Below are positions 1 through 12,152 of a DNA stretch of 64,000 bases, piece after piece. The translations under genes and the position numbers were made by a program. Within the stretch, counting starts at the first letter, position 1. The number at the start of each line of letters is the position of its first letter. The stretch is from Smittia aterrima (lineage: Eukaryota; Arthropoda; Insecta; Diptera; Chironomidae), in the NCBI GenBank assembly GCA_033063855.1, contig CP093830.1:15686854-15750853 (forward strand), in the 5' to 3' direction. The notes below the pieces were generated by a model, which was not told where the DNA came from, did no database searches, and was given only the letters and a program-made list of their open reading frames with translations.

Positions 1-415
1 AATGACCGAAGAAAGAACAAACGGAACAAATGACCACATCAATATTTTCCATTGAAGTGAGTTCACAATAAAAATCGATTTGACAACAAAAGATAATTTG
101 ACGACAATTTCTTCACTCCCTATAGGTTCAACTCACCTTTGGAGAGAAAACAACGTGAGTCACTGCATATTTGTGGCCTAGGAAAGGTGACTTCTCGTCC
201 TCGGTGAATCCTTTACCAACTTCCCATCGAAACAGTCGAACTGATTTATCACTATGAGTAAATTTTGTATTAAATAAAGATTTTTGAAAAAAAAAAAATA
301 TTACAGTAATTCACCTTGAACCGGTCACTAATAACGAACTCCCAAAGAAGTCACAGCTCGAAACATCAGATGTGTGAACAAGAATTTTTTGAAGAATCTT
401 CGGCGCAATTGACAT
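1..415 (-). CDS. WD40-repeat protein, WDSUB1-like (5' part only)
   Basis: Two exons join in frame on the minus strand: 415-315 (start codon at 415-413) and 251-137. A third exon must lie beyond the left edge, because a GT donor follows base 137. The 71 residues form the start of a WD40 propeller: a D-V-S-S-C-D-F-F strand, then V-T-G-S-S-D-K-S-V-R-L-F, a spacer, and G-H-K-Y-A-V-T-H-V-V-F-S-P. This order, with the S/L-D-K-x-(V/I)-R-L and H-x-Y-A-V-x-x-x-x-F-S-P signatures in the first repeat, resembles WDSUB1, a WD40/SAM/U-box protein and likely ubiquitin ligase. The SAM and U-box parts are outside the window, so only the WD40 assignment is secure. Exon phases agree (101 nt, then 115 nt). Confidence 0.65.
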
Positions 416-587
416 GATTCACTCTTTTACAAAGTTTATCGAATGAAAAAAAGCAAGGCAACTTGACAAGCTTAAAGCGATAAGATAACTGGTTTTTGTT
501 TGTAGGCGCTAAACACGAAACAGTTCTAAATTATTAAATTGCTTTTTCTTTTAAAATTTTGGTTTTCCTTCAGCTCTGTAAACGTTC

Positions 588-813
588 TCACTGGCCGCGA
601 ATGGAAATTATTCTAAGCTCAGCTACGTGTGTAAAATTTCTCATGATGTGGCGGGGAAAACTCGCAATGAAGTCTTCAAATTCGTTTGAAAGTTTTCCCT
701 TAAAAACAGTTTCCAAAGTGCCGAAGAGTGCCGAAGTGGAAAAATTGTTTTCCTCGCTCAATATTTTATATGAGAGCATGTTTTCTCTGAGTATTCTCGT
801 CTTAGCGATTGAC
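588..813 (-). other. possible small coding exon, unrecognised
   Basis: On the minus strand a 63-codon frame (779-588) opens further upstream to a plausible acceptor (TTTAG) near 814. Its composition is protein-like, with a mixed alternation of acidic, aromatic and small residues and the end R-I-I-S-I-R-G-Q. No family is recognised, no matching upstream exon was found, and it lies between two same-strand genes. It could be a small gene, an untranslated relic or chance. The rest of 416-1040 shows nothing else I can support. Confidence 0.2.
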
Positions 814-960
814 TAAATTATTAAATGAAAAAAAAAGCACTTGTTGAATCAAATTTGACAAATAATAACTCTTTTTCGAAGATAATGATTTCCTAGGCGT
901 TTGATTGTTGTGGATAATTAATAAATTTGTTGGATTCTCTGATGGAAAATTAGCTCAAAC

Positions 961-966
961 TTTATT
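961..966 (-). terminator. poly(A) signal of the aspartyl-tRNA synthetase gene
   Basis: TTTATT on the plus strand reads AATAAA on the minus strand, about 75 bases past the stop codon of the synthetase gene at 1041. It is the nearest canonical signal downstream of that stop. Confidence 0.5.
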
Positions 967-1040
967 TTATCGATTGATTCTGTGAAAAATTTATAACTTC
1001 AATAGTATTTCATTATCAATCGCGACGATGATTTGTTCGT

Positions 1041-2742
1041 CTATGGTGTGAGTCGTTTAGGATCGCGTGGGAACATCGATGTTTTACGAATATTATCGAG
1101 TCCTAAGTAAAGCATGACGACTCTTTCCATTCCGATACCGCCGCCAGCGTGTGGAGGGCAACCGAATCTGAAAGCTTCGATGTAAGCGGCAATCTTTGAG
1201 ATATCTATTAAAAAAATGTAATTAAACAAGAAGTTCTGATGTAAATTATAAAAAAATTACCGATTTCATGATGCTTTGCTCGTTCAACAAGATAGTCCGG
1301 GTCATGAATTCGTTGAGCTCCTGAAAGAATTTCCTCACCTCTCATGAAAAAATCATATGAGTTGGAATATTTGGGATTGTTCGGGTCAGGCATAGTGTAG
1401 AAGGGTCGAATAGCAAGTGGGAACTTATCCAAGATGTAGAAGTCAGTATCGTACTTGGCTTTAACTAAACGACCGAGGAACTTCTCGTTTGGCGTTGACA
1501 AGTCTTCTTCATCGCCTGTCTCTACACCAGCTTCGCGCAACATTTTCACAGCTTGATGGAACTCTAGTTTGAGTGGAGGATCCAAAAACTTGAAAGCATC
1601 AACGTTGTATTGTTGTCCAACGGCAGCAATCTCATTCGCGTAGTTGTCACGTAATCCTCTGAACATTTCAGTAAAAGTATTGCCAATTGTATCCAAAACT
1701 TCATGATAATGATACTTGAATGCCATTTCCAAATCCAAACCAACAAATTCAGTCAGATGTCTATGAGTATTGGAATCTTCAGCACGGAAGACAGCGCCAA
1801 CAGTGAAAACACGATCGAAGTCAGCGGCGATTGCCATTTGCTTATAAAGCTGGGGTGATTGTGCAAGATATGCTGATTCCTTGAAATAGCTAACAGTAAA
1901 GACATTAGCGCCTCCTTCTGAAGCAGCGGAGATGATTTTCGGAGTGTGAATCTCTACGAAACCTTTTCCAGCGAGAATGTCACGGAAAAGCTTGCAGACT
2001 CCAGCTTCAAGTCTAAAGATCGCTTGATTCGCAGGCGTGCGAAGATCCAAAACACGATTGTCTAAGCGAGTATCTTGATTGACTCGAATATTAAGACTGT
2101 CAGGATCGTCTTTCTTCTCAGGTCGTGACGCATCTTCGATCTGCAGTGGCAGTTGAGATTTGGCTTGAGAAACAATAAAGATTTCAAGTCCTTGCAACTC
2201 AAGATTCTGCTCCGTGCACGATTCAATTTTTTGCGTAACTCCAACAACATTAGCTCGAATGTCAACGATGCTCTCTCGAGGAATTGATCCCGAGAACTTG
2301 ACCATCTGCTTCGAAACGACTTCATTGACAGAGATGATGACTTGAACTGTGCTCGATTGTTGACGAAGAACTAGGAAGCATTGTTTTCCCTTGCAACGTG
2401 ATGTATGGATTCTCGCTCGAACCCAAACCGGATCTTTGTCAACACATTGACTAAGATCATGAACGGCGAAGAAGTTTCTTTCTGGATGTTTCTCTCCTGA
2501 TTGGATCATCTTTTGAGGTCCATATTTTCCTTTAGAAAAGTCTTCTCCGGCACCTTCAGCATTCTCGTTCTGACCTCCTTGCTCACTTGATTTATGTTCC
2601 GCTTTCTATAAATATTACAAAGTAATTGTGAAATGTTGAAGATGAACAAATGAATCAGAAATACCTTCGCAGCCTTCTCAGCTTTTGCTGCGAGTTTCTT
2701 CGCTGCTTTTTTCGATTGAGCCTCCTCTTCTGCAGTTCCCAT
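1041..2742 (-). CDS. AspRS: aspartate--tRNA ligase, cytoplasmic
   Basis: Charges tRNA-Asp with aspartate in the cytosol and belongs to the class IIb synthetases. Three minus-strand exons, 2742-2665, 2605-1261 and 1204-1041, join in phase to give 528 residues, a normal length for animal AspRS. The N-terminus is an Ala/Lys-rich helix-like extension, typical of eukaryotic AspRS. Next come an OB-fold anticodon-binding domain (roughly residues 75-175) and the class II catalytic core. Motif 2 is visible as F-R-A-E-D-S-N-T-H-R-H near residue 300, followed by E-F-x-G-L-D-L-E-M. Motif 3 is G-G-G-I-G-M-E-R-V near residue 495. The C-terminus F-P-R-D-P-K-R-L-T-P is the usual AspRS ending. An acceptor-like CTCAG sits two bases before the start codon, so the 5'UTR is probably spliced. 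Confidence 0.95.
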
Positions 2743-3172
2743 ACCTGAGAAATAAATTAAAATTGTCGAGGAGTCAAAAATTGCATCATCTTGTTATCAA
2801 AAGCTGTAAACTTGTTTGCTCAATTCGTTCCGAATGTGAAAAACAAAATTTTATCAAAAACCTTTTATTCGATTTGAATTTCTTAATGCTTCACACGAGA
2901 GTTCTTGACACTTACTTCTGATTGCTGTCACAACCAAGATGATCAAATAAACAATTGCTTATCGCTGTCAATTAGCGTGGCACAGTCTTTCGATGAAGCT
3001 TTCAAAAATTTTTGGACGTTTTCAATTGAGAGTCGACAGAGTTGAAACAATTCTTAGAACGTAATTTACGAACTAACTCCGATGGAAGAATGAATTTACG
3101 ATGAATTTACTTTAAGAGATTTATTTTGCGCAAGGCAGAGGATGACAAAAATAAATATCTGATTGATGGAAC
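2743..3172. other. intergenic: AspRS 5' region and prefoldin 3' end
   Basis: No open frame I can support. It should hold the AspRS promoter and 5'UTR. TTTATT at about 3120 reads as AATAAA on the minus strand, about 50 bases past the prefoldin stop codon, and is its likely poly(A) signal. Confidence 0.5.
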
Positions 3173-3690
3173 TTAAGACTTGATAGCAGTAAGGACATTA
3201 AGTTGTTGTTGAAGCTTGCCGAGTGATTCCCGGTGTTTATCTTGTTGGTTCTCGATGCCAGTCAATCGGTCGTTGCATTTCGAGAGCTCCTTTCCGATAA
3301 AATCGATACGCTTGGTGATGTTCTGCTGGCTATCGTTGAGAGACTGCTTGACGAGGATTGGACCCATGATTTTATAAACCTACGAGAATTGAAGTTATTT
3401 GAAGTCGGCTTAGAAGGAAAAATATTTTTGACTCACCGTGTTCTTATCTTCGGAAAGTTTGTTCAATTCTTCGAGCACACTCTTGTTTTCATTCAACTGA
3501 CCATCGAGAAGTTGCCTTTGCTGTACCATCTTCGAGTATTCTATAAATTAAACAAGAAAATAAAAACATTTGTCTAACCTGAAGAAAGAAATTTAAAGCA
3601 AATGCTGTATCATCTACCTTTCTGAGTCGCTTTGAAGCTATCTAACTCAATCTGGAGTTTCTTTTGGATTTGTGCTGCTTGTGCTTCCAT
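3173..3690 (-). CDS. Pfdn6: prefoldin subunit 6
   Basis: Beta-type subunit of the hexameric prefoldin co-chaperone, which hands nascent actin and tubulin to the TRiC/CCT chaperonin in the cytosol. Three minus-strand exons, 3690-3618, 3540-3437 and 3379-3173, join in phase (73, 104 and 207 nt) to give 127 residues, the expected size for subunit 6. The protein is two long coiled-coil helices flanking a short beta-hairpin region. Diagnostic pieces are the Q-L-x-E-N-x-x-V-L-E-E-L segment, then V-Y-K-I-M-G-P-I-L-V-K-Q, and a Q-Q-L-N-V-L-T-A-I-K-S end. The start is the first ATG, with nothing plausible upstream. Confidence 0.93.
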
Positions 3691-4154
3691 ATTTCAGTAA
3701 TAAAGTTTGCAGATTTTCTCAAAGACTAGTGGGCGTTTTTTGAAAGTTTCGTCACAAGACTTTCATTGGGGCAAAATTAGAAATTAGAACCCTACAATAT
3801 TCTCAGTCTGACAAAATTGTAAAATTCAAATTCCTTTATTATTTTATTGTTTTTTCTTTACAGTTGGAATGTTTGATGCCCAAGAAAATCTGATTGTTGA
3901 GAATAAAGAATCACGAGAACAAAAATTGTAGTTTAATTAAATAAAATTATTAGAAAAGTCACCCAAATTTAATTAAATTATAAGCACCATGTACCCAGAT
4001 AATTTTCATTTAATTCAAAGGAGAAATTCTCAGACGGAAGAAGCCAAATAAATTAATTAAACTTTTTATTTCTGAATCGATTCAAAGAGAAAATCTCCAA
4101 AACCTATAAGGCAAACTCACATTTCGGTTGCCGTCAAAGGCTTTCTTTATTTGT
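3691..4154. other. intergenic, AT-rich
   Basis: No gene seen. It contains the prefoldin 5' flank. A TTTATT (minus AATAAA) near 4065-4070 could end the transcript of the unrecognised gene that stops at 4155. Confidence 0.4.
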
Positions 4155-4509
4155 CTACTCGAACTGATCACCATACATGAGCAGCTCTGAAAAGTCAAAA
4201 GACTGAGTGACCAATTCATTTGTCGTTTGCTCTGCTAAGATCGCCAGAAACTCATCAAGAATGTCTCCAATTGCGGTTGTTCCGATGCGGGTGATTCTCA
4301 ACTGCATCTGAAGCTGAATGCCTGCAAAGGAATAAAACTTGTATTTTCTTTCATTATAAATACTTTTGAAAGTCTTGTTTTCTCAACTTACTTCTTACGA
4401 TAGAATCGACTGGGTTCACATCATTGTGTTCTTCTGGGGTTGGGAAAATTGGAACCAAGCCCACGCGGCATATGTACCTGAACCAATTGTTTGAAGTATG
4501 GATCGGGTG
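4155..4509 (-). CDS. unrecognised spliced gene, 3' exons
   Basis: Two minus-strand exons, 4509-4392 and 4321-4155, have good GT-AG borders (CGTAAGAA|GTAAGTT and TTTGCAG|GC) and join in frame to a stop at 4157-4155. They encode about 94 residues ending in a helical, acidic tail (I-G-D-I-L-D-E-F-L-A-I-L then F-D-F-S-E-L-L-M-Y-G-D-Q-F-E). The upstream exon or exons and the start codon were not identified with confidence. I do not recognise the family. A caution is that the upstream exon is also open in other frames on both strands, so only the last exon is well supported. Confidence 0.4.
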
Positions 4510-4722
4510 CTGTACAAAAAATGTACGCTACTGTAGTTTGAAAAATGCATTCGCTGCACATGTTCGTGAAGTGCCTTCAGAGATAAAAATCTTGTGGAAA
4601 TTCATTAAATTTCAAGAATTATTTAATTAATTTTTTTTTGTAATTGTGTAAAACTTCGATACAGTGAATTACATCAGTCTAAACGATTTTGATAGAAGTT
4701 GTTTCAAGGGAAGTCGTGAAAG

Positions 4723-4949
4723 CTAAATTGATTTGAGTTCAACATCTAGTTGAACGGCTGACAAGATGAGTTTTGTCGGATCAAGGAGCCTTCGGGACGG
4801 ATGACTACTGCTAAGGTAAACCAATCGTAGCCACTCGTCGGTGTTGGCGATTGCTTTTGGATGATGTTCAAAGTTTTTTGTTTTCATTTCTTCCAAAATT
4901 TGCTTGCGCTGCTCTCAGTTTTCTCTTGCAACATTTAGTCGACGTAGTG
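4723..4949 (-). pseudogene. coding-like minus-strand stretch with an in-frame TGA
   Basis: From an acceptor-like AAAG at 4950 down to TAG at 4725-4723 one frame reads as good protein, except for a TGA at 4917-4915. Before it the frame reads L-R-R-L-N-V-A-R-E-N. After it come E-Q-R-K-Q-I-L-E-E-M-K and N-T-D-E-W-L-R-L-V-Y-L. Both halves look like a helical protein and share one frame. It could be a decayed gene, a UGA-interrupted copy, an assembly error, or two exons of the neighbouring unknown gene with a splice site I misplace. No start codon or family was recognised. Confidence 0.3.
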
Positions 4950-5349
4950 CTTTAATTAAGTTATTTAACTTTTATTTAAGTTTATTTTTGTTGACTAGCC
5001 GACTTATCGTCTCGTCGCAGATATCACCTATCAGCCTGAAAAGATTTGCTCAGATTGCTAAGTGAGCAAGTTGTTTAAAAAAAAAACACTTTTATCGAGT
5101 CAATTTAGCTTATTTCTTATGGTTAACCTGTTTCGCATCATTAATAATCAACAGCTTAACAACTTAGAATTGGTTTGCATGTTAATTAAGCTAAATTAAT
5201 CTTTTTTCCGTTGCATAAAATATTCAAATTATTGGGAGGACAAGTCGATACAAAAGATTCAAAAAGTCGATAGAAAAGATCCGCATACTATTACTTGTCT
5301 TGTGCAATTGTGTTGAGCGATTGGCACGGTGGTTAAAGAAAGAACGAAA

Positions 5350-7649
5350 ATGAGTGATTTGAGCGATGATTTAAATGCAAGTATGTGACGGTGAATAATT
5401 ATTATTTGTAGTTGACAATTCGTTAGTTAACATCGCGATCAACCCAGAGAGCATAAAATTAAATCCTGAAAACATTTGCAATGGACTAAAAACTTGCAAG
5501 AAATAAATTTTTCCGAAAAAAATTACAAGTGGCAAAGTTGAATGTCGTTTGGATGTGTTGGATATTTGTGTGATCACGAATAATTATTTCCATATGTCTA
5601 TCGTTGTGTGAGCAAAACCAGCCATCTTGGATTTTTATTTCAATCCGATTCAAGAAAATGAAAAAAGTTTGAGCCAAAGTAAATTGTTGTGGATAGTTTT
5701 GGACCTTAGATTGCCGTCAGAAAAGTGACAATGGAAAGCCAATATGGTGGGCAAAGTGAAGATATTGAATTGATAAGAATTATTCGATTGCAATCTGGCT
5801 TAATTGTGAAAATTGTCCAAATTAATTTTTCAAGCTTGAGAATCTTAATCGATGATATTCGATGTGACAACATTCTCTCTGTGCTGTCATCCACCAGGAT
5901 GTTAATTTGAAGCCTCCATAAATCTTTTATTAGCGAATCATTGCGTAAAAGGATCATTTTTTCATCTAAATCGATATGAAGTTCAATATAAAAAGTTTGG
6001 AGTCTCTCTCTCTCCCTTTCTAACTCACACACACACCACTCAGTGAACACACACATTTACGCAACGAGAGATTCCATCGATTTGGAAAAGTGGAAAAGAC
6101 CATCAAAAGTTCTTCGACCTTTTAAGAGGAAGGGATGGGTGGAGGGTTGCAAATGAAAAATCGATGAGTTCCATGCTCCACTTCCCACACCAACCTTGGT
6201 TAACATTACAGATAAACGCACCCCAAAATTGCCACAGCTGGAAAACGCACACACACACACACACTCGAAATCGCTATTAGCACATAAATATGTTTTGATG
6301 GAAATGAAAATTTTAGAATTTTTGAAACTTTGTCAAACTTGTGAATATGATTAATTATGTGCTATCGATTTATAAATCGCTAAAAAAATGGAAAAGCTCG
6401 CGTTACTATGAAAGTTTTTAATATCAAATATTTGATTCTTTGACAAAATTGTTAACTAAAGTTTTATTATTTTTTACTCAGAGGACTACCAAGGCGACGA
6501 CATGGGCGGCGGTGACTTTGATTCGGGTAAGATTTAAAATTAAATTTCTGTGATTGCATCAAAGTGACATCGAATCCTGCATCTAATTTCAGCTGGGCAG
6601 CCCAGCAATCAGACGGAACAAGAGCTCGCCTCGAAGTGTTTGCAAATCCAGTCGAAGCGGTTCTACTTGGACGTTAAACAAAATCGTCGTGGACGTTTCA
6701 TCAAAGTCGCTGAAGTGAGTAAAAGCAAATTATTCTTGACCTATCATGATTCCAAACGATTTTGTGTATTCGTAGATCGGGGCTGACGGTCGTCGCTCTC
6801 AAATCTTTCTTGCCCTTTCAACGGCTGCCGATTTTCGAGGACATCTGTCGACATTCAGTGATTATTATTCATCGTTAGGTAAGTTGTGACAACTTTGTAA
6901 CAACGTGATCACTAATAATTCTTATCAAATTTTAGGCCCGCCAAATCCCGAAAACGTTCCGGAAGATGGCAAATTAAAATCAGAATGTATAGTCAAAGAC
7001 AACAGACGTTACTATTTAGATTTGAAAGAAAATGCTCGTGGGCGATTTTTAAGAGTAAGTCAATTTCATTTTTGTCGTCAGGGCCAAACGCTACAACGTT
7101 CTGCTTATTTCGTTCTTGAAAGGTATCACAAACAATCACTCGTGGTGGTCCCCGGTCACAAATTGCCATTCCAGCACAGGGTTTAGTCGAGTTTAGAGAT
7201 GCTTTGACGGACCTCTTGGATGAATTCGGCGACACAGATGGAGGGTAACCTTTTGAGTTAATCACGTCGCGAGCAATTATAACTTAAAATAATCTTTTAG
7301 TTTTAAAGGAGAACTCCCAGAGGGTCGTCACCTTAGAGTCGACAACAAAAATTTCTACTTCGACATTGGCCAAAATAATCGTGGCATTTATATGAGAATG
7401 AGTGAGGTGAGTGTTGCATTCGTGTCTTTCTTTGCAATAATTTCACTGACTGAAGTCCATTCGTTTTAGGTTAAAAGTAACTTCCGTACCGCAATAACCG
7501 TTCCAGAAAAATGCTGGACTCGTTTTCGTGACATTTTAAATGATTACTGTGAGAAAATGTCAGAGACCGCAACGACCACTGCCGATAATATTTCACAACA
7601 AGCTGCACCACCATCGGCTCCTACATCAGTGGCCGGTTCTCAGAAATGA
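5350..7649 (+). CDS. Pur-alpha: Pur-alpha, purine-rich single-stranded nucleic-acid binding protein
   Basis: Binds GGN-rich single-stranded DNA and RNA and acts in transcription, replication and mRNA transport. Eight exons join in phase: 5350-5380, 6482-6526, 6593-6714, 6776-6878, 6936-7054, 7123-7244, 7301-7406 and 7470-7649, giving 275 residues. The start is ATG at 5350 (M-S-D-L-S-D-D-L). A Gly-rich linker (D-D-M-G-G-G-D-F-D-S-G) leads to three PUR repeats. Each carries the R/K-Y/F-Y-L/F-D-(V/L/I)-x-x-N-x-R-G-R/I-(F/Y) core: K-R-F-Y-L-D-V-K-Q-N-R-R-G-R-F, then R-R-Y-Y-L-D-L-K-E-N-A-R-G-R-F, then N-F-Y-F-D-I-G-Q-N-N-R-G-I-Y. The tail is Ala/Ser/Pro/Gln-rich. The first intron is about 1.1 kb and holds a CA dinucleotide run near 6247-6265; the others are short. 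Confidence 0.97.
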
Positions 7650-10347
7650 ACACACTCGTCAGCGTCTTAAATTGAAAACTAATGGAAGAGAAGAATAATT
7701 CACGAAGTTTCACACACGACACCTCTCCCCACTATAGCTGTCCTTTCATTTGTTTTACTTTCTCAACCCTTTGGGACTTTTCGTTGGAGAGAGGAAGGAT
7801 CGTTTATTGGATTATAAATCCAATGACGATGAAAAAAATTGACGCCTTCAAAAGGATTGAAAATATAAAAATGTCTCAATTAGCAATCAAGCGACAGTCC
7901 CAAGATTTGTTCCTTAGAAAACTCTTTTCGATATAATCGAAAACAAAGTTAATGAACACATTCTCCTTCTGTCTCTTCTTCACACACCCCATTTCATCCC
8001 CCGGGAAGAAATTGCCGATGAAAAAATCTAGTTATGTAATTGAAGAAAAGAAAACAATGAAAAACTTTGTCTTAAGTGATGATTAGCTGCGACATTGTCG
8101 TCAATAGGAAACAAACGAGATATTATTTTGTTTTCAATTGCAAACCTGCTGGTTATCCATCGAACATAAAAAAAAAATCACAGCCGAATCATGAGTTAGA
8201 AAAGCATTTTGCTCAAGCTAACTGTCGAGACATATTTTGACAAGTTTCGTTAAGATCTCCCATTCGATGGACAACAGTAGCTTCACCTCTATTTATTTTT
8301 TTATTCTCCCAATTGTTATTTTTTTGCTCTAATTTCTAAAAGTTCGTCTACAGCTAGTGAAAGGAAGAGCAACAGAAAAAAACCATTAAAAAGTTTAGAA
8401 TCTTGTTCAAATTTTAGCCTCTCAAATTAAATGAAACTAAAAAACTAAATCATTCAAGTTCGCAAGATGATGACGATGATGATGAATTAAAAGTAACTAT
8501 TGAATGTATACATCAAAAAAAGTACACATAAAAAAGATAATGGGAAATTATGTGTTCTGTGGACGATAGATTAAAAAAATTCGACGGAAACGAAGAAAGA
8601 ATTGATGTAAAGTGACGAATCAAAAGGAAACTCTTTATGATTATTTTATCACGCAGCATTAACCGTCGCCAATTGATTTTCGAAAAGATGAATAACGGTG
8701 GAAAATCAACTAAATAGTTCTTATTAAACAATTTTTTCTTAGGCGCCCGTTCTGTCCTCTAAACAAACAAAACAAAAAATACACAAAGAAAAAAATTTAA
8801 AATTCTATATTTATATACTTAAAAAAGAAGAAAAAAATTGAATTTAAAAATCGTTTAACGAGTGGAAACTTACTAATTTGATGGACATATAAACACAAAA
8901 GAAGAAAGCAGAAGAAGAACACACAATTAATGTTTTGCAAAAGAAAGTATGGAAAATCATGAAATGATTGTAAAATTTTGTTTTAATGAATGAAAAGAAA
9001 GTTGAAGAAGAAAAAAAATCTAATGGATTATATATTGAATGAAAAAGTTAAACTTGTGATATGTGCGCATGGCGCTTTAAAAATGAAAAGAAGTTTTGCA
9101 TAAAAATGTGGAACATGACGATGGGAGAAAAACTTTACTTTTTGACAAACAGAAATTTTGAGTTAATTCGATGAAAAATTGCAGATTGATGGCAGTAAAA
9201 CATAAAAGTATGTACGTGACAGCAGAAGTCCTTTAAATAGCTGTTCCAAGCATCTTAAATGCACACACATTATAAATGATGATCGCTGTTTAAAGTTTAC
9301 GAAGCATACATAGGAGGGATGAATAGATCATAAATTATGCTACGTTGAAGTGCGTCACATAATTTTTGAACGCGTCGTCACTTGAGAAAGCAAATACCTA
9401 ATTACGATTCTGTTATAATAAGACGTACTCCGTCAGGATCTATAAGTAACCGATCGAGAAAAAAAAGTACCGTCTTAATTTACTAAAACCAAAACTTCAA
9501 GTTGCAACATCAACAAAGCGTTTTCAGTGGTTCCGCCTGAAGAAACAATGAAAAAAAAGAAGCGTTGGGAAAGTTATTTCATTTTTAATCAATCTTTTTA
9601 ATTAGTTTAACGATAAATAATAAATATTTGTTTTTGTTGAAATGGTAAAGATTATATTTTTTTTCTGTGAAGTAAGAAATAATATTTTTAAAAAAGATGA
9701 AGAAAAAAGAAACGAATATTAAATAGAGCAAGAATGTCTTTTAGCCTATTTTCTTCTCCAACCAATCTCTCTTCCCGAATCCTTCATCCAAATGTCCTTT
9801 TGTTCACGAATGTTGAAAGATAAAAAATCACAATTAAAACCGAAAAAAATTAAAAAGTTTAATAGGAGAAATAGTTAAGCAAAAGAAGATAAGAAATTCT
9901 ATATATTTCAAGAGATTTAAAAATCACACATCGTTTAAATTAACATTGAAGAGAAGAAATTCTATTGAGAACATAAAAATGTAACAAATCGATCGTTTCA
10001 TTTATTTAACGAAGAACAGAAGAAGAAATTAATTTAATTTAACAACAAGAAACTTGAAAATATTAAAATGAAAACAAAACAGAAGTTCTTTTAAAATCCG
10101 CAAATGATATAATAAAAAAGATGAATCTATTATTACATGTTGGGAGTAATTATATAGATTTTATTGAAGAAAATGCTAATTAATAAAAAATGAGAAATAC
10201 CATAAATGAAATCACATGGTGATGAATAAAAAGAAAACACAAGTCCAACTCGTTTTTGATTTTTATATTTTAAATAATCTGATTCTTTAAAAATTTCTTT
10301 ACATAATTAAATACTGAGATTGATTAGAAGCTTTATTTGATATTTCA
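7650..10347. other. long A-rich non-coding region, probable Pur-alpha 3'UTR
   Basis: About 2.7 kb with no supportable frame on either strand. It is strongly A-rich on the plus strand, with many GAAGAA and AAAAGAA runs and a GAT-rich patch near 8467-8485. Several AATAAA-like signals occur; the ones around 10108 and 10222 are the latest before the convergent transporter gene. The consistent A-rich, T-poor strand bias suggests a long plus-strand 3'UTR, but I cannot show its end. Confidence 0.4.
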
Positions 10348-12152
10348 TCACAGTAGGCGTCGTCTTTCTTGGATATCTGCTCTCTCTCTCGTTGATCTCG
10401 TGCAAATTAAAGTAAAAAGTGTTAAAATGCCTAGAATTGCGGACACGCCACAGGCATAAGCCAGAATATCGCGGTAATATGTCGGACACTCATCATGACT
10501 CGAACATTTCCTGTGAACGACAAAAAAAAAACAATCAAAAACTGTAAAAAAGAAAAATTGTTATAGCTTATTTTACATTGTTTCTATGACGACAACAGCA
10601 ATTCCAGTTATCAGTTTATCACAGAAAGTAACCGCCGAATAGATGAATCCACCCTGATCGGCATGTGGCCCAATCATATCTGCAGTGATGCAAAGGCTCG
10701 CGATCATCGTCACTGAGCTTCCTGAGCCGAAAAATATTGCAACGATATAAAGTTCGTAAACTGAAGATGTTGGAGTGGCCGCCAAAGCTACCCATGCGCA
10801 TCCGCAAAAGCTGATCACAGAACCAATGAGATAACCAACTTTATGGCCGACAATATGGTCTGTTTGTTTGAAAAGCATTGATGCGATGAATGAAGCAACG
10901 AACGAAGCGAGTGGAACTGTCGCGATATTCTCAATGTTCGTTCCTTCTCCCAAAGGCTCCACAAAATCAACATTCGAAGTGTTTGTTGGCACATAAGCTC
11001 GTTCATTCAGCCAAAGTGGCATATAAACCAATGAAGTTGTCATGAAGAGTCTAGAGAAAACGTAGAGAAGGGCGTTTTGATATAGCAGTGGAGTTTTGAA
11101 AAAGTTTTTTCTAGCGATAACGACAGCGTTCGCATTCGCCGCTTTCATTATTTTGTCGTCATCATCGTTATTTTGCTGTGATGATGTTGAAGGTTCATCT
11201 GCTGATTCATTTCTTATCAATGACTCTGTGTCACGTGCTTGTGGGAGTGATTGATTTCTTTGATCTCTCGTCAAACGTCTTCGGAACTCATAGTTCGAGA
11301 GAGATAGTGAGAAGTGGAACAAAACTGACATTGATATACCAATTAGCGTTAAGATGAGTGCGATGTCCTAAGATGAAAAAGAGAAGTGGTAAGAAAAGTG
11401 TGTTATTACAATTCTGTTGGTTATACTTTGAACTTAAACAAATCACTTGGCGAGATTTTGTTCTCGTAACTAGAGTGGATATGAAGAACACACCACGCAA
11501 CGATATAAACTATAACGTTGCTGCAGATGGAAGCTGAATATCGAGAAGCTGTAAGATCACTTCGATCTCGTTGAGTTTTACTTAATTCTGGGATCATCGC
11601 GAGATGAGTGATTTGCACAACCGGCCATCCGAATTGAAAAACGATGATAACAGTCGAGAAGTAAAAAAGCCTCCACCAAGATGGAAGAGTGTCGCACATA
11701 GGACAAATGGCAAAAATAAGAGGAAACGAGAAGACAACAAGGAATGTACCTGAAGCGAAAAAGACTTTTATAAAATCCAATAAGTTTTTAGTAAATTACT
11801 CACCGAAAATATGCCACTTTCTTTTTGTGCTGAATTTATCTGTTAACACTCCGATGATCGGTGTAAAAATTGCATCACTGACTTGTCCAAGCATTACCAA
11901 AGCTCCAGCTTGAGGTCCTGGGATCAACAGAATTGATTGCATGAACAGCAAAGTGTAACTGAACCAAACTCCAGCACAGAGGTCATTGTAAATATGACCA
12001 AGGGAGAAACCAACTTTTTCTAAAAATTTTAACGTCGTCTTCGTGTTGTCAACCATTTCTGGTTGATTTTCCTGTATACTTCCGTAATTTTGATTTGCTG
12101 TGGCTTCTTGGTCTGCTGATATCGGCGTCAATAATCTTGTCCTGTCAGTCAT
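10348..12152 (-). CDS. MFSD12-like major facilitator transporter
   Basis: Multi-pass transporter of the GPH/MFSD12 branch of the major facilitator superfamily. The mammalian member acts in cysteine import into lysosomes and melanosomes; the substrate here is not shown by sequence. Four minus-strand exons, 12152-11804, 11749-11427, 11367-10577 and 10510-10348, join in phase to give 541 residues. The N-terminal half carries G-F-S-L-G-H-I-Y-N-D-L-C-A-G-V-W-F-S-Y and then the A-subfamily loop signature D-A-I-F-T-P-I-I-G-V-L-T-D-K-F. It also has W-P-V-V-Q-I-T-H-L-A-M-I-P-E-L. A hydrophilic Ser/Asn/Asp-rich central loop includes a run of four Asp. The C-terminal half has further hydrophobic segments and a charged R-R-R-L-L end. 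TTTATT at 10332 reads AATAAA just past the stop. Confidence 0.85.

Noticed and set aside
5706..6260. Minus-strand frames in the first Pur-alpha intron
   Set aside because: They contain translated CA and CT repeats and hydrophobic runs without any family signal.
7650..10347. Hidden gene in the 2.7 kb after Pur-alpha
   Set aside because: All frames are short, A-rich and lack splice-linked exons; a long 3'UTR explains the strand bias better.
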